64,000 nt of DNA from a bacterium (GCA_021833625.1 JAKBEU010000001.1:124001-188000), one strand, 5' to 3'; counted from the stretch's first letter, positions 43,495 to 51,722 are shown. Notes: generated by a model from the letters alone, not told the origin. Numbers and translations are program-made.

Positions 43495-44718
43495 ATGCGA
43501 CTTTCAAAACTGTTCGGAAAAACAACAAGGACTGCCAAAGTGTATGATTCCGTGAATGCAACACTCCTTCAAAAGGCAGGTTTTATCGATATGGTGATGG
43601 CGGGAGTATACAACTATCTTCCCCTAGGATTGATGGTGTTAACGAAAATCGAGAATATTATTCGTGAAGAAATGAATACAGTTGCGTCTGAAGTCCTTAT
43701 GACATCCCTTTCTCCTCGTTCCTTTTGGGAACAAACGCAGCGGATAGATACCGTTGATGTACTCATGAAAACATCTCCTGCAAACGATCTTGCTAAACAA
43801 AAAAATGATAGCGAATATATCCTTAATCCAACCCATGAGGAGATGGTTACTCCACTTGTACAGAAATTCGTATTTAGTTATAAGGACCTGCCTCAAGCTG
43901 TCTATCAAATACAGACGAAGTTCCGTAATGAACCCCGCGTGAAGTCGGGACTGATGAGAGGACGCGAATTTCGAATGAAGGACATGTATAGTTTTCACGC
44001 TTCAATGGATGACTTTAAGGCCTTTTATGAAAAATCGAAAGAAGTATATAAACGGATATTCGACAGACTGGGAATAGGAAAAGAAACAGTCATTGCCCTC
44101 GCTTCAGGAGGAGCATACACCAAAGAATATTCCCACGAATTCCAAACCATATGTGAAACAGGAGAGGACACTATTTGTTTTGATGAAGAAACGAATACCT
44201 ATTACAACAAAGAGGTAGCTCCTCAGGAAAAAAAATTTAAGACAATGCGTGCGGCCGAAGTAGGGAATATCTTCCCACTCGGAGATAAATTCACGAAAGA
44301 CTGGAAATTTTCATATACAAACGCAGAAGGAAAAGAAGCTCCCATATATATGGGCTCCTATGGTATAGGCCCTTCACGGGTAATGGGTGTTATTGTCGAG
44401 AAAATGCATGACGAGGCGGGAATGATATGGCCTACCTCCATTGCTCCGGCTGAAGTGTATTTAATTGTCATAGGAAAAGAAGCAGACACCGTAAAACAGG
44501 CAGATGCTCTTTATGAAGAATTAAAAAAGCAGGGAAAGTCAGTGCTGTATGATGACCGCGACGTTTCGCCCGGACAAAAATTTTCGGATGCGGATTTAAT
44601 CGGTGTTCCCTACCGGCTCGTCGTTTCCAAAAAAACGGATGGAAAAATTGAATTTAAAAAAAGAACAGGTAAAGAAACACAACTTGTTTCGTTTGAAGAA
44701 TTATTGAAATTAATCTGA
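43495..44718 (+). CDS. proS: Prolyl-tRNA synthetase without editing insertion
   Basis: 407 residues against ~570 in E. coli. Class II motifs are present: motif 2 with F-R-N-E-P-R-V-K-S-G-L-M-R-G-R-E-F-x-M-K-D and motif 3 G-S-Y-G-I-G-P-S-R-V-M-G. The C-terminal anticodon-binding domain starts at ~320. Between motifs 2 and 3 only ~100 residues remain, so the INS domain that deacylates Ala-tRNA-Pro is absent. The tRNA-Pro(CGG) gene of this window is one substrate. Confidence 0.95.
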   Translation: MRLSKLFGKTTRTAKVYDSVNATLLQKAGFIDMVMAGVYNYLPLGLMVLTKIENIIREEMNTVASEVLMTSLSPRSFWEQTQRIDTVDVLMKTSPANDLAKQKNDSEYILNPTHEEMVTPLVQKFVFSYKDLPQAVYQIQTKFRNEPRVKSGLMRGREFRMKDMYSFHASMDDFKAFYEKSKEVYKRIFDRLGIGKETVIALASGGAYTKEYSHEFQTICETGEDTICFDEETNTYYNKEVAPQEKKFKTMRAAEVGNIFPLGDKFTKDWKFSYTNAEGKEAPIYMGSYGIGPSRVMGVIVEKMHDEAGMIWPTSIAPAEVYLIVIGKEADTVKQADALYEELKKQGKSVLYDDRDVSPGQKFSDADLIGVPYRLVVSKKTDGKIEFKKRTGKETQLVSFEELLKLI

Positions 44719-44728
44719 TTCCTTTGTT

Positions 44729-45562
44729 ATGAAAATGATTGTTACCCATCTTTCTCCAGACCTTGATGCCATAACAAGTGCGTGGCTTGTCAAACGTTTT
44801 ATGCCGGGGTTTGCGGATGCCGCTCTTGCTTTCGTTCCTGCAGGATCAACATATGAAAACAAGGAACCGGATAGTAATAACGAAATTATTCACGTTGACA
44901 CGGGCATGGGGAAATTTGATCATCATCAGACGAACGAGTATACGTGCGCCACCAAACGGGTACTGGAATATTTGCTCAAGGAAAAATATATCGATGTGAG
45001 AATAAGAGAACCATTAAAACGAATGGCGGGAGTAGTAAACGATATCGACCATTTTGCCGAAGTATTTTATCCCGATCCGAATGCGGATTATTATGAGTTC
45101 GGTTTATATCAGATAATCGAAGGACTGCACGGAGTAGTTAAAACGGATGCAGAGCGTGCAGAACTTGTATTCTCGCTACTTGACGGAACCCTCCAGGTGT
45201 TTAAAAACAAATTAAGGGGGGAAGAAGAGGTAAAAAAAGGTCTTGTCGTTTATACAAGTTGGGGAAAGTCCCTCATCATGCATACCGACAATGCCGAAGC
45301 CTTGAAAATTGCACTGAAAGAAGGATATGTGCTTGTTGCAAGAAAAGACAAACAGCAGGGACGCATCCGCATCAAAACACTTCCCAAGCCTGAATATGAC
45401 CTGACGAATCTTTATAACAAAATTATTTCAGTCGACAAAGTAGGGGGCTGGTTTTTGCATGTTTCAAAAAATATGCTACTTAACGGATCCTCAAAAAACC
45501 CGTCATTGAAGCCGTCTCCGCTTTCCCTTCCAAAACTCGTTGAAATAATCAAAGAAATATAA
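44729..45562 (+). CDS. DHH-type phosphohydrolase-like protein (MYG1-like)
   Basis: 277 residues. T-H-L-S-P-D-L-D-A-I-T-S-A-W at the N-terminus and H-V-D-T-G-M-G-K-F-D-H-H-Q-T near 62-75 give the Asp/His metal centre seen in DHH and MYG1 proteins. The A-G-V-V-N-D-I-D-H segment (~97-105) adds another D/H pair. MYG1 is a 3'-5' exoribonuclease; DHH relatives cleave nano-RNA or cyclic dinucleotides. Substrate is unknown. It starts 10 nt after proS. Confidence 0.72.
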   Translation: MKMIVTHLSPDLDAITSAWLVKRFMPGFADAALAFVPAGSTYENKEPDSNNEIIHVDTGMGKFDHHQTNEYTCATKRVLEYLLKEKYIDVRIREPLKRMAGVVNDIDHFAEVFYPDPNADYYEFGLYQIIEGLHGVVKTDAERAELVFSLLDGTLQVFKNKLRGEEEVKKGLVVYTSWGKSLIMHTDNAEALKIALKEGYVLVARKDKQQGRIRIKTLPKPEYDLTNLYNKIISVDKVGGWFLHVSKNMLLNGSSKNPSLKPSPLSLPKLVEIIKEI

Positions 45563-45657
45563 TAGAATGTAAGGGTTGAAAAATACGGATTTTTTTGCGG
45601 TACGTCATAGTTTATTTTTTTTGAGTTTAGCGTTTATAGTTTAGGACATTATATTTT

Positions 45658-45666
45658 AAGGAGGTG
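45658..45666 (+). promoter_or_regulatory. Exceptional SD sequence of rpsU
   Basis: AAGGAGGTG, nine consecutive bases complementary to the 16S 3' end, the longest match I found. The spacing to the in-frame ATG at 45676 is 9 nt from the last G and 11 nt from AGGAGG; an out-of-frame ATG at 45671 opens only M-L-W-stop. Confidence 0.8.
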
Positions 45667-45675
45667 TTTCATGTT

Positions 45676-45915
45676 ATGGTAGTGATAAGTAAAAGAAAAG
45701 GGGAGACAAAAGATGCCATTTTTCGCAAATTTTCTCGTGCTTTTATGGACGAGAATATTATGAATGAGGTAAGAAAAAAACAATACTACAAAAAACCATC
45801 TTTGCAGAAAAAAGATGACGAAAAAGAACGTATTCGCGACAGAGCCCGAAGAAGAAGACACGCCCTCGCCTCGGCCAAGTACAACACTTTTAAAAAGCAA
45901 GGAAACAGCAGATAA
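45676..45915 (+). CDS. rpsU: Ribosomal protein bS21
   Basis: 79 residues, very basic. It matches bS21: V-V-I-S-K-R-K-G-E-T-K-D-A-I-F-R-K-F, then M-N-E-V-R-K-K-Q-Y-Y-K-K-P-S and an Arg-rich tail. bS21 sits beside the 16S 3' end on the platform, next to the anti-SD. I chose the ATG at 45676; in-frame GTG at 45664 lies within the SD. The strong SD in a largely SD-less gene set suggests feedback control. It precedes ybeY by 4 nt. Confidence 0.92.
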   Translation: MVVISKRKGETKDAIFRKFSRAFMDENIMNEVRKKQYYKKPSLQKKDDEKERIRDRARRRRHALASAKYNTFKKQGNSR

Positions 45916-45919
45916 ATAA

Positions 45920-46270
45920 ATGATACGCCTTATTACGTCATCCCGGTATATTGTTGATAAAAAAAGGATTCGTCTTTTTATTGAGTCTTTTTTTGGTAAA
46001 AATAATATAGATTCGAGCCTTTCCCTTAACGTTGTTTTTGTGGGAAAAACAAAGATGCGTTCAATTGCTTCAACATATAAACATGAGGATGTTGCCCTTC
46101 CCGTACTTGCTTTTCCGTACCGGAATGACGTCGATATGGGCGAAAGTTTGCTCGGGGAGATATTCCTTTGCTATCCGCAAATTGTTCTTCTTGCGGCTGA
46201 ACGGGGCAAACGCCTTAACGTACTTATTGACGAACTTGTCGAACATGGCATAAAGAATCTCCTCAAATAA
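45920..46270 (+). CDS. ybeY: YbeY-like protein lacking most of the zinc triad
   Basis: 116 residues. The V-V-F-V-G-K-T-K-M-R-S-I-A-S-T-Y segment, the P-V-L-A-F-P strand and L-L-G-E-I-F-L-C follow the YbeY fold. YbeY's active site is H-G-x-x-H-x-x-G-y-D-H. Here only the first His (109) remains in E-H-G-I-K-N-L-L-K, the second position is Asn, and the protein stops before the third His. YbeY normally processes 16S 3' ends. This copy may be inactive or structural. Confidence 0.78.
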   Translation: MIRLITSSRYIVDKKRIRLFIESFFGKNNIDSSLSLNVVFVGKTKMRSIASTYKHEDVALPVLAFPYRNDVDMGESLLGEIFLCYPQIVLLAAERGKRLNVLIDELVEHGIKNLLK

Positions 46271-46271
46271 T

Positions 46272-46279
46272 TGTATAAT
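46272..46279 (+). promoter_or_regulatory. -10 promoter element of dnaX
   Basis: TGTATAAT (hexamer 46274-46279), 6 nt before the ATG at 46286; it begins just after the ybeY stop. Confidence 0.6.
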
Positions 46280-46285
46280 GAGTGC

Positions 46286-47326
46286 ATGTTTTATTTAAAA
46301 TACCGTCCCCATACAATTGCAGAAATCGATAATGAAACTCCACGGGACGTCATCCTTTCACTTCTCAAGGCAAAACAACTTCCCCATGCATTTCTCTTTA
46401 TCGGAAATAAAGGAACCGGAAAAACATCAACGGCACGCATTTTTGCTAAATCAATAAACTGTCTCAACAACGCATATACGGGCAAAGGGACTTCCATTGA
46501 ACCCTGCAACTCCTGTGCACACTGCAAGGCGATTGATAGGTCCACATTTCCTGACGTAAATGAAATGGATGCTGCCTCCAACCGCGGAATCAACGAAATA
46601 AAGGAACTTATCCGTGAGTCGTCTCTTCTTCCGCTCTCCGGCAAATACCGCGTATACATTATTGATGAGGCACACATGATTACAACAGATGGATTCAACG
46701 CACTTCTTAAAACACTTGAAGAGCCTCCCGAAACGGTCATCTTTATTTTGGCAACCACCAATCTTGAAAAGGTCCCAAAAACCATTGTCAGCAGATGTGT
46801 TCTTGTCCAGTTCGGTTCGGCAAAAAAAACGGAAATAGTTCACATGCTAAAAAGAATTGCAGAGGCAGAAAAAATAACGGTTGACGAAAAAGTGTTTGAA
46901 CTTGTCGCAGATCACAGTGATCTTTCTTTCCGTGACGGCGCAAAACTTTTTGAGGAATTAGTACTGTCAAAAAAAACGGACTTTACTTCCGCCTCACTTA
47001 TTATCGGTGTTCATTCAAAAGATCTCCTCTACAGCGCAATAGAAACAAGAGATATAACGTCTTCGCTTGAATGGATTAATGCATACGGAAAAACAAGCGG
47101 AAGCTTCAAAATGCTTATTGAAGAGCTTTTGCTGGACCTCCAGAATCATCTGTTATTTCTCAATAAAGTCCCCGGCACAAGTACGCTTCTTTCGTTTTCC
47201 CTGAAAGAAACCGTTCTTCTCATGAAGTTGATTAATGAAGCGTACGGACAGCTAAGAAACAGTCCTATCCAAGCAATCCCACTTGAGGTAGCTCTTATCG
47301 AGTACTATGATACAATGAGGTCATAA
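46286..47326 (+). CDS. dnaX: DNA polymerase III gamma/tau subunit, short form
   Basis: 346 residues, so gamma-like with no tau extension. It starts F-Y-L-K-Y-R-P. Walker A G-N-K-G-T-G-K-T-S-T is at 40-49, the zinc site has C-N-S-C-A-H-C, Walker B is I-I-D-E-A-H, sensor 1 follows A-L-L-K-T-L-E-E-P-P, and S-R-C supplies the arginine finger. It loads the sliding clamp with the delta'-like protein encoded at 15467. Without tau domains IV-V it cannot bind DnaB and polymerase in the usual way. An ATT upstream at 46271 is within the promoter. Confidence 0.95.
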   Translation: MFYLKYRPHTIAEIDNETPRDVILSLLKAKQLPHAFLFIGNKGTGKTSTARIFAKSINCLNNAYTGKGTSIEPCNSCAHCKAIDRSTFPDVNEMDAASNRGINEIKELIRESSLLPLSGKYRVYIIDEAHMITTDGFNALLKTLEEPPETVIFILATTNLEKVPKTIVSRCVLVQFGSAKKTEIVHMLKRIAEAEKITVDEKVFELVADHSDLSFRDGAKLFEELVLSKKTDFTSASLIIGVHSKDLLYSAIETRDITSSLEWINAYGKTSGSFKMLIEELLLDLQNHLLFLNKVPGTSTLLSFSLKETVLLMKLINEAYGQLRNSPIQAIPLEVALIEYYDTMRS

Positions 47327-47344
47327 CAAATTAAAAAAATATAA

Positions 47345-47407
47345 ACTCTAAATCCTAATCAAATAGTACAAAATTTTTAATTTAGGGTTTAGTGTTTAGA
47401 GTTTAGA
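47345..47407. repeat. Intergenic AT-rich repeat, copy A
   Basis: It contains CTAAATCCTAATCAAATA, a TACAAAATTTTT core and tandem TTTAGGGTTTAG / TTTAGAGTTTAGA units. The left arm is roughly complementary to the right arm (CTAAATCCTA against TAGGGTTTAG), so it can fold into a long imperfect hairpin. It lies between dnaX and ybaB and resembles copy B at 61072-61167 over about 55 nt. Confidence 0.75.
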
Positions 47408-47435
47408 ATTTTATTATTAATTATTTTTTACTTTT

Positions 47436-47687
47436 ATGTTAGGCGGACTCGGAGACATACAAAAATTACAACAACAGGCCCAGAAAATGCAAGCAGCATT
47501 ACAAAAGGAAACGGTCGTTATCGAAAAAAACGGGGTAAAGGTGACAATGAGGGGAGACCAACAGGTCCAGGAAGTAGAAGTGGATGGCGTCATCGAAAAC
47601 CGCATTGCAGAAGCATTCAACGAGTCAGTAAAAAAGACTCAGGAACTCGCGGCAAAAAAACTTATCGAGATATCGCAGATGGGGTAA
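47436..47687 (+). CDS. YbaB/EbfC-family nucleoid-associated protein
   Basis: 83 residues, shorter than the usual ~105. It has the initial G-x-x-x-L-x-Q-Q-A-Q-K-M-Q helix and the V-E-V-D-G-V-I-E-N segment where the family has v-x-i-d-p. It forms DNA-binding dimers with a tweezer shape. The place between dnaX and recR in many bacteria is partly preserved, as dnaX is directly upstream; recR is 2 kb away on the other strand. Confidence 0.88.
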   Translation: MLGGLGDIQKLQQQAQKMQAALQKETVVIEKNGVKVTMRGDQQVQEVEVDGVIENRIAEAFNESVKKTQELAAKKLIEISQMG

Positions 47688-47700
47688 GACCTTACATTTG

Positions 47701-47708
47701 TGTATACT
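47701..47708 (+). promoter_or_regulatory. -10 promoter element of prs
   Basis: TGTATACT (hexamer 47703-47708), 7 nt before the ATG at 47716. Confidence 0.55.
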
Positions 47709-47715
47709 AAATTGT

Positions 47716-48633
47716 ATGAAACTATTTTCCGGTAGCGCAAACCCCGTCCTTTCTCAAAAAATCGCAGACAGTCTGGGAGTCACTCTTTCGAAAGCCGAAA
47801 TTGTCCGATTTGAAAATTCGGAAATCCGCATCCACCTGGAAGAAAACGTAAAGAATGAGGACTGCTATGTCATTCAGCCGACGGCAAACCCGTCAGATAC
47901 CCATTTGATGGAGCTTTTCTTTTTCTGTGATGCGCTGCGCCGTCAGGAGGCAAAAAAAGTATTCGCAATTATCCCGTATTTCGGCTATGCAAGACAGGAC
48001 GTACAACACCGACCCGGAGAATGCGTATCGGCAAATGTCGTCATCAGATTCTTGGAATCAATCGGATTCTATAAGGTATATGTCATCAATCTTCATGATG
48101 AAGCGACGGAGGGTGTTTTTTCCATTCCGTTCAAAAACATAAATGCGTTCCCCATACTTGCCGAGGAAATAAAAAAATATATCGGAAACGTTTCAACGGA
48201 TACAGTCGCGGTCGTATCACCGGATCACGGGGGAGTAGAAAGAGCGAGAAAATTCGGGGACGAGTTATTCGGACATACGGAACATACGATATCGGTTGTT
48301 GAAAAACGCAGGGATTTACAGCATATCCACATAAGTAAGGCGCTTGATTTGTACGGAGACGTGAAAGGGAAAACGGCAATATTGGTTGATGACATGATTA
48401 CCTCAGGTGGAACCCTTATACATGCGGCAGAGCTGTGTTTGGAAAGGGGTGCCACAAAAGTATTGACCGCAGTCATTCACCACGATTTCGGACCGGAGGC
48501 TCCATCAAAATTGCAGTCATCCGCAATAGAAAAAGTGTTTACTACCAACACAATAACTCTTAAAGACGAACAAAAGTTCGATAAGCTCGTTGAAATTTCT
48601 GTTGCAGAACTTGTTGCACGTGAAATAGCCTAA
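47716..48633 (+). CDS. prs: Ribose-phosphate pyrophosphokinase
   Basis: 305 residues. It begins K-L-F-S-G-S-A-N and continues with R-F-E-N-S-E-I-R-I, the ATP/metal segment Y-F-G-Y-A-R-Q-D, and the PRPP-binding loop V-D-D-M-I-T-S-G-G-T (~226-235). It makes PRPP from ribose 5-phosphate and ATP, for nucleotides and for the NAD pathway at 35365-36743. I chose the ATG at 47716; an upstream frame start at 47698 lies before the -10. Confidence 0.95.
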   Translation: MKLFSGSANPVLSQKIADSLGVTLSKAEIVRFENSEIRIHLEENVKNEDCYVIQPTANPSDTHLMELFFFCDALRRQEAKKVFAIIPYFGYARQDVQHRPGECVSANVVIRFLESIGFYKVYVINLHDEATEGVFSIPFKNINAFPILAEEIKKYIGNVSTDTVAVVSPDHGGVERARKFGDELFGHTEHTISVVEKRRDLQHIHISKALDLYGDVKGKTAILVDDMITSGGTLIHAAELCLERGATKVLTAVIHHDFGPEAPSKLQSSAIEKVFTTNTITLKDEQKFDKLVEISVAELVAREIA

Positions 48634-48643
48634 AAGAAAAGGC

Positions 48644-48661
48644 AAGCGGGGCTTATTTTTT
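48644..48661 (+). terminator. Weak terminator-like hairpin after prs
   Basis: A 4-bp stem (AAGC/GCTT around GGG) followed by A and six T, just after the prs stop and overlapping the 3' end of the convergent zinc-ribbon gene. Confidence 0.35.
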
Positions 48662-48907
48662 GACTGTATGGACGCGGTGGGAGGCTCTTCTATTTATTTC
48701 CCTCTGTTCACTCTTTTTTTTCAACGAAGTGTATCTGTCAAGGGTCTTTTTGTTGCTTTTTACCACCTGTTTTTGACATTCGGGGTTAGGACACACCATT
48801 TCGATATTTATTATGGTTGAGTTGTCCAACTTTTCTTCCCACGTACGGGCAACAATCCGTTCAGTCCCGCATCGGATACATGGATTACTGTGTGTGTTAT
48901 TTTTCAT
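48653..48907 (-). CDS. Small zinc-ribbon protein, unknown function
   Basis: 84 residues. It has C-I-R-C-G near residue 11 and C-P-N-P-E-C near 40, a four-Cys zinc ribbon, followed by a strongly basic helical tail that ends H-R-V-H-T-V-K-K. The basic tail suggests nucleic-acid or ribosome binding. I chose the ATG at 48907; the frame stays open to 48955. It is downstream of the RRM gene and could be its partner, but no family is recognised. Confidence 0.65.
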   Translation of the reverse strand: MKNNTHSNPCIRCGTERIVARTWEEKLDNSTIINIEMVCPNPECQKQVVKSNKKTLDRYTSLKKKSEQREINRRASHRVHTVKK

Positions 48908-48983
48908 ATGTTTTTGTTCTACCTTACCCGTGCCCGAGACTGCTGTCCAAAGCACGGTTAAGTGTTGGGGAGAACAGAAGCAA

Positions 48984-49259
48984 TTAGCCTCTGTATCCTC
49001 CGGTTCTTTCTTCTCTTGGTTTGGCTACATTTACGACTATTGTTCTTCCTTCTACTTCTTTACCATTCATTTCAAGAGCTTTTTGTGCATCTTCTTCTTT
49101 TGCAAACGTTACAAAACCAAATCCCTTTGATCTTCCCGTTTCACGATCATTAATAATGATTGCTTCAACAACTTCTCCGTATTGGGAGAACAGTTCTTTA
49201 AGTGAATCATTTGTTATTGACCAAGGCAAACTTCCGATAAATAATTTGTTTTTTTCCAT
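48984..49259 (-). CDS. RRM-type RNA-binding protein
   Basis: 91 residues forming one RRM: RNP2 is L-F-I-G-S-L (6-11) and RNP1 is K-G-F-G-F-V-T-F (45-52), with the aromatic residues that stack on RNA. The short tail is Arg/Gly-rich (G-G-Y-R-G). Bacterial one-RRM proteins of this type are often cold-induced and act as RNA chaperones. Its message has a long leader and an SD of A-A-G-G-G-G-G-T-G, unlike most genes here. Confidence 0.93.
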   Translation of the reverse strand: MEKNKLFIGSLPWSITNDSLKELFSQYGEVVEAIIINDRETGRSKGFGFVTFAKEEDAQKALEMNGKEVEGRTIVVNVAKPREERTGGYRG

Positions 49260-49374
49260 ATGTTAACACCCCCTTCCCATAAAAATAATTGATATTTCAA
49301 AACACCTTAAACCGCGAAGAAAATAAATTCTTGTGTGTGAGTCGGATGGCAGATTGTTTTGCAAGATACCGTTC

Positions 49375-49383
49375 ATTATACCA
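49375..49383 (-). promoter_or_regulatory. Extended -10 promoter of the RRM gene
   Basis: Minus strand TGG-TATAAT (hexamer 49375-49380) about 115 nt from the ATG at 49259, giving a leader near 109 nt. No good -35. Confidence 0.6.
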
Positions 49384-49424
49384 GAATAGAGGGGACATTG
49401 CGCATCACACGCAAAGTTATTTTT

Positions 49425-50054
49425 TCAAAAAGCCCTTCTGTTTTCGATGGCTTTACTGAGCGTCCCGTAATCGGCATACTCAACACTCGCTCCCATCGGG
49501 AGCCCATATGCCAGGCGGGTAATGACAAACGAAGCGCCCGTTTCTTTTTTCACCTCGTCCAATCTTTTACGGATAAACATGGCTGTTGCTTCCCCTTCCA
49601 TATCTGGGTTCGTCGCAAGAATAATTTCTTTCAGCTGTTGACTGTCTTTTTTACATTCTTCATCAATACGCTTCAGAAGGGAGGCGATAAAAATATCATC
49701 CGGTCCGATATTGTTTAAGGGATCAATACGCCCGTGCAACACGTGATACATACCGTTATATATGTTCCCTTTTTCAAAAGACAGAAGATCAAGAGGGGAC
49801 TCGACTATCGTAATAATTGACCTGTCGCGTCGCACGTCATCACAAATTGCGCAAATATCCTTCTCACTTAAATTCATACAGACAGAACACCTTTTTGTTT
49901 TTTCCTTCAACTGGGCTATTTGTTTCCCAAACTCTTTCAGGTCACTCTCCGGCATACGCAGGAGGTAAAGGGCCAGTCTGTTGGCAGTTTTCCCCCCAAT
50001 ACCGGGAAGGCGTTCAAGAAATAAGGCAATTTGTTTAAGACTGTCGGGAAGCAT
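49425..50054 (-). CDS. recR: Recombination protein RecR
   Basis: 209 residues, normal length. The helix-hairpin-helix with L-P-G-I-G-G-K-T-A-x-R lies at ~15-25, a four-Cys zinc finger at ~56-71 (C-S-V-C ... C-A-I-C), then a Toprim domain with V-E-S-P-L-D and the A-T-N-P-D-M-E-G-E-A-T segment. It loads RecA at gaps with RecO/RecF. It begins 3 nt after the RNase J stop. Confidence 0.95.
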   Translation of the reverse strand: MLPDSLKQIALFLERLPGIGGKTANRLALYLLRMPESDLKEFGKQIAQLKEKTKRCSVCMNLSEKDICAICDDVRRDRSIITIVESPLDLLSFEKGNIYNGMYHVLHGRIDPLNNIGPDDIFIASLLKRIDEECKKDSQQLKEIILATNPDMEGEATAMFIRKRLDEVKKETGASFVITRLAYGLPMGASVEYADYGTLSKAIENRRAF

Positions 50055-50057
50055 AGG

Positions 50058-51722
50058 TTAAATTTCAAGCGTTTCCACAATAACAAGCGGTTTTCTGCCT
50101 CTTTGTTTGTAAAAAAATGTTTCAAGCCTATCAATGATGTCTCTTTTTATTTTCGTGAAATCGCTAACCTTTCCTCCGTGAGGTTTTAATTCCGCAGCAA
50201 CCAATACTGCTGCTTTGTTAAATAACTCCGTTTCGTTTTTTTCGAAAACAAATCCTTTGGAAATAAACTTCGGTCGCGCTGCAAGCAGCCCTTCATTGTT
50301 AAGGGCAAGGACGGCAACCACTATTCCGTCGGACGACAACGTCTTGCGGTCCCGAAGGACAACACTTCCGATATCTCCCACTCCATACGCATCAACATAA
50401 ATACTTTTCGTTTCCAGGTTTTCACCCATTGTTGCACTGTCTTTCTGAAACAAAACCGTTTCACCTTCGGAGAGGAGCATAACTTTTTTTTCATCAAATC
50501 CAAGCTCTCCCGCAAGATGACGGTACTGTTGCTGGTGACGGATGGTGCCTCCAATGGGAATGAAATATTTCGGATTGGTAAATCGCATAAGGAACTTGAG
50601 GTCTTCGCGGTTTCCATGACCGGATGCATGCAGTTGGTCGGCGATGTCGGAATAGACAACATCCGCTCCCTGCATTGACAACTCTTCAATAAGTGCATAG
50701 ACTTCGTTTTCATTTCCCGGAATAGGATCGGATGACAAAACCACTTTATCTCCCGGCTTGATTTTGATATGGTCATTCATTTTGTTTGCAAGTTTTGAAA
50801 GGGCAGATCCGTACTGGCCCTGGCTTCCTGCGACGATAAGACAGACCTTATTCGGCGGGATCTGCATAACCTCTTCTTCTTTTCCCATAAACTGGTTCGG
50901 GATAGGAAGATAATTTATCTCCTTTGCAAGGCGGGTATTCTCCCTCATTGAACGCCCGAGAAAAATAATTTTCCGGTTAAATTTCACTGCCGCTTCAACA
51001 CACTGTCTGATACGTGAAATGTTGGATGAGAATGTCGTCATGATGAATTTTCCTTTTGTCCGGCGCATTTCATTCTCAAACGTTTCTCCCACTATTGCTT
51101 CGGAAAGAGTAAGCCCGTCTCGCTCCGCTCCTAAACAATCCGAAAAAAGACACAGTACTCCGTCGTGTCCCGCTTTTGTTATCCGATAAAAATCGGGAGC
51201 GTTTCCGTATACGGGAGTCAGGTCCAGTTTAAAATCCGATCCGTGATACATTGTTCCGACGGGGCTTGTGATAAGAATGTGTGTTGTGTCGGGAATGGAG
51301 TGGGTAACGGGAATAAATTCTATTTTGAAGTCGCCGAAGGCGTATGATTTTTTGTAATCAACAACATGCATGTCAACGGGAAGCTTAAATTCCTTACATT
51401 TGTTTTCGACAAATGCCGCGGTTAATTTACTTGCATAAATAGGGGGGCGCCCCAACTCTTCATAATGATAAGGAATTGCCGCGATATGGTCTTCATGTCC
51501 GTGGGTCAAGAGGAGTGCTCGTATCTTGTCTTTCTTGTCAGCCAGATAGGAAATATCGGGAATGACGAAGTCAACACCGAATTCTTTTTCCTGGGGAAAT
51601 CCGATACCGCAATCGACAATGACTATGTCCTGCAAAACATTGTCCCTGTACAGTTCATAAAGATACATGTTTTTTGTAACGCCGATGACGCCTCCCAATG
51701 AAACAAAACGAAGTGTAAACAT
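50058..51722 (-). CDS. rnj: Ribonuclease J
   Basis: 554 residues, typical RNase J1/J2 size. The metallo-beta-lactamase core has T-H-G-H-E-D-H (~74-80), a D-x-x-x-D-L metal segment, the beta-CASP region with V-V-L-S-S-D-P-I-P-G-N-E, and the late G-H-G-N-R-E-D-L-K-F segment. The protein degrades and matures RNA from the 5' end, in place of an RNase E system. The transcript start from TATACT at 51752-51757 gives a ~27-nt leader. Confidence 0.95.
   Translation of the reverse strand: MFTLRFVSLGGVIGVTKNMYLYELYRDNVLQDIVIVDCGIGFPQEKEFGVDFVIPDISYLADKKDKIRALLLTHGHEDHIAAIPYHYEELGRPPIYASKLTAAFVENKCKEFKLPVDMHVVDYKKSYAFGDFKIEFIPVTHSIPDTTHILITSPVGTMYHGSDFKLDLTPVYGNAPDFYRITKAGHDGVLCLFSDCLGAERDGLTLSEAIVGETFENEMRRTKGKFIMTTFSSNISRIRQCVEAAVKFNRKIIFLGRSMRENTRLAKEINYLPIPNQFMGKEEEVMQIPPNKVCLIVAGSQGQYGSALSKLANKMNDHIKIKPGDKVVLSSDPIPGNENEVYALIEELSMQGADVVYSDIADQLHASGHGNREDLKFLMRFTNPKYFIPIGGTIRHQQQYRHLAGELGFDEKKVMLLSEGETVLFQKDSATMGENLETKSIYVDAYGVGDIGSVVLRDRKTLSSDGIVVAVLALNNEGLLAARPKFISKGFVFEKNETELFNKAAVLVAAELKPHGGKVSDFTKIKRDIIDRLETFFYKQRGRKPLVIVETLEI

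Noticed and set aside
47345-47407. TTTAGGG units as telomere-like repeats
   Set aside because: The units are few, degenerate and internal; the chromosome shows no sign of an end here. Treated as an intergenic repeat.
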